Made by a program: the position numbers and the translations under genes
Notes under the pieces: generated by a model
Told to the model about the DNA's origin: nothing
The model's database searches: none
Seen by the model: the letters and a program-made list of their open reading frames with translations, nothing else
Part shown: positions 4,760 to 5,651 of the stretch, one piece after another
How positions within the stretch are numbered: the first letter of the stretch is position 1
Layout of the letters: every line of letters starts with the position of its first letter
Assembly: GCA_946408315.1 (NCBI GenBank)
Contig: CAMJRV010000183.1
Span: 1-5,651, forward strand
Direction of reading: 5' to 3'
Length of the DNA: 5,651 nt
From: an uncultured Bacillota bacterium
GTDB taxonomy: Bacteria > Bacillota > Clostridia > Peptostreptococcales > Anaerovoracaceae

Positions 4760-5467
4760 TTATATTCCAAAAATGGAATCGAATTCTTTCTCGCTCTGGG
4801 AGCTGTCAAGGGCTACGCTGACGTTACCGTGAAGCTTGGCGCCCTGGCTCATTGAAATGGTCTGAGAACGTACGTCTCCGGCAAGTAGTGCATTTTCAAG
4901 AAATTCGGACATTCTGGCGATGGTAAGGTTCCCTTTGACTTTACCGTTCACCTTGATGCTGTCCGCGACGATATCGCCTACGACTACCGTGTTCAAGCCT
5001 ATGGTCACATGGCCGTGGGCCGTAATATTTCCCTGAACGGTACAGCCATTTAACGTAAAGCTGTTTCCCGACATATCCCCCGCGATCTTTCCGGTCGCTT
5101 TGATATCTCCGTCGGTCTTTACCGATCCCTTCACGTCGCCATAAATATCGATATCCCCGCTGGACATAATCTCTCCAACGATCACCATGGATCTGGAGAT
5201 TACCGTCGCGGGAGGTTCCTCCTGAATCGGCATTGTATTGCTTACAGTAACGGCTTTGGCATTATAGAGGAATTTTTTCCGCTCGGCATCGAATTCCGTC
5301 TCCGGCACTGCTTCCGCTTCCCATCCTGCATTCAGGTCAAGTCTTTTATTCTGGTCAAAAACCGCCTCCACCGCGGCATCCGGCATCCTCTCCTCCGGTT
5401 CGTTTTCATTTCCCGGCAGACCCATCAGATCCAGTACCGCTTTTGAGAAATTATTCTTTGTCGCCAT
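4760..5467 (-). CDS. Bactofilin-type polymer-forming cytoskeletal protein
   Basis: A 235-residue protein. Residues 1-87 are an acidic, probably disordered tail with a short amphipathic start (NNFSKAVLDLMGLPG). Residues 88-218 are the bactofilin beta-helix with repeating short strands: SRSMVIVGEIMSSGDIDIYG, DIKATGKIAGDMSGN, GCTVQGNITAHGHVTIG, SIKVNGKVKGNLTIA and ISMSQGAKLHGNVSV. The C-terminal tail ends in FDSIFGI, a hydrophobic end that could mediate contact. There is no nucleotide-binding motif, as usual for bactofilins. The start is firm: GGAGGG (5474-5479) lies 7 nt upstream. It follows the upstream bactofilin by 19 nt. The segment DIK-x-TGKIAGD and the following GCxVxGxIxAxG are shared with the next gene, which shows duplication. 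It probably copolymerises with, or localises, the neighbouring paralogues; its client is unknown. Confidence 0.93.
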   Translation of the reverse strand: MATKNNFSKAVLDLMGLPGNENEPEERMPDAAVEAVFDQNKRLDLNAGWEAEAVPETEFDAERKKFLYNAKAVTVSNTMPIQEEPPATVISRSMVIVGEIMSSGDIDIYGDVKGSVKTDGDIKATGKIAGDMSGNSFTLNGCTVQGNITAHGHVTIGLNTVVVGDIVADSIKVNGKVKGNLTIARMSEFLENALLAGDVRSQTISMSQGAKLHGNVSVALDSSQSEKEFDSIFGI

Positions 5468-5486
5468 TCTTATCCCTCCAACTTTG

Positions 5487-5651
5487 TTATATTGTCATAT
5501 CGATATCAAAGGACATGTCAGTTTCCTTTTCGCTCAGCGGGATATTGACTGCACCCTGAATTTTCGCACCCTGGCTCATTGCGATCGACGCTGTCGTCAC
5601 ATTTCCGGCCAAAATGGCTTTTGGCTGGAATTTCGCTTCCTTCTCAACGGT
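5487..5651 (-). CDS. Bactofilin-type protein, C-terminal end only (5' end outside window)
   Basis: The last 54 codons are visible, ending in TAA at 5487-5489. Residues about 12-38 read KAILAGNVTTASIAMSQG then AKIQGAVNI, which matches the last strands of the next gene (ALLAGDVRSQTISMSQG, AKLHGNVSV) residue for residue in the glycine and Met-Ser-Gln-Gly positions. This makes it a third bactofilin paralogue. The DNA around 5568-5581 (caccctggctcattg) closely resembles the segment at 4840-4854 of the neighbour. The tail ends in SFDIDMTI, acidic with hydrophobic positions. It is the first gene of the cluster visible here, 19 nt before the next start, so they share a transcript. Confidence 0.85.
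   Translation of the reverse strand, partial: TVEKEAKFQPKAILAGNVTTASIAMSQGAKIQGAVNIPLSEKETDMSFDIDMTI

Noticed and set aside
4331..4855. 174-codon and other open frames on the plus strand opposite the bactofilin genes
   Set aside because: They mirror the repeat-rich bactofilin tail, give low-complexity Arg/Gly or Ala/Ser proteins and lack ribosome binding sites.

Overview
The window looks like chromosomal DNA of a low-to-medium-GC Gram-positive anaerobe of the Clostridia (Bacillota). This is inferred from strong AAGGAGG-type ribosome binding sites, a Mini-RNase III gene, a fluoride riboswitch of the transcription-terminating Bacillota type, and a lipobox-bearing secreted amidohydrolase. No species is claimed. 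Every gene I can support is on the minus strand, so the region is transcribed from the high-coordinate end to the low-coordinate end.

Region A (5651 to 3110) is a tight gene cluster with gaps of 45 bases or less. In transcription order it holds the C-terminal end of a bactofilin, two further bactofilin-type polymer-forming proteins, Mini-ribonuclease III (mrnC), and a small single-pass membrane protein of unknown function whose start overlaps the end of mrnC by 53 bases. The three bactofilins are paralogues that share their C-terminal strand pattern and differ in their N-terminal tails, which suggests a co-assembling or specialised set of cytoskeletal scaffolds. One tail carries a recently expanded 21-bp tandem repeat.

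Region B (3051 to 1654) is a self-contained fluoride-response unit. It has a promoter with an extended -10, a fluoride (crcB-type) riboswitch whose conserved 3' strand doubles as the 5' arm of an intrinsic terminator, and a gene for a CPA2-type cation/proton antiporter without a regulatory domain. It is not the usual Fluc/CrcB channel or CLC-F exchanger. Its ion-binding motif reads Thr-Asp rather than Asp-Asp.

Region C (1607 to 1) is a third transcription unit. A near-consensus promoter (TTGACA, 17 bp, TGA-TAAATT) drives a roughly 140-nt structured leader or small RNA that ends in a strong intrinsic terminator. Just beyond the terminator, its 3' arm and U-tract are duplicated in tandem. A lipoprotein of the YtcJ-like amidohydrolase family follows, with a strong ribosome binding site, and runs off the window. 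The leader matches no riboswitch family I can recall and is the best candidate here for something undescribed.

The two leader regions share one layout (promoter, structured RNA, terminator, gene), so regions B and C are both probably controlled by transcription attenuation. The bactofilin/mrnC cluster has no visible promoter inside the window and is probably transcribed from upstream of base 5651.
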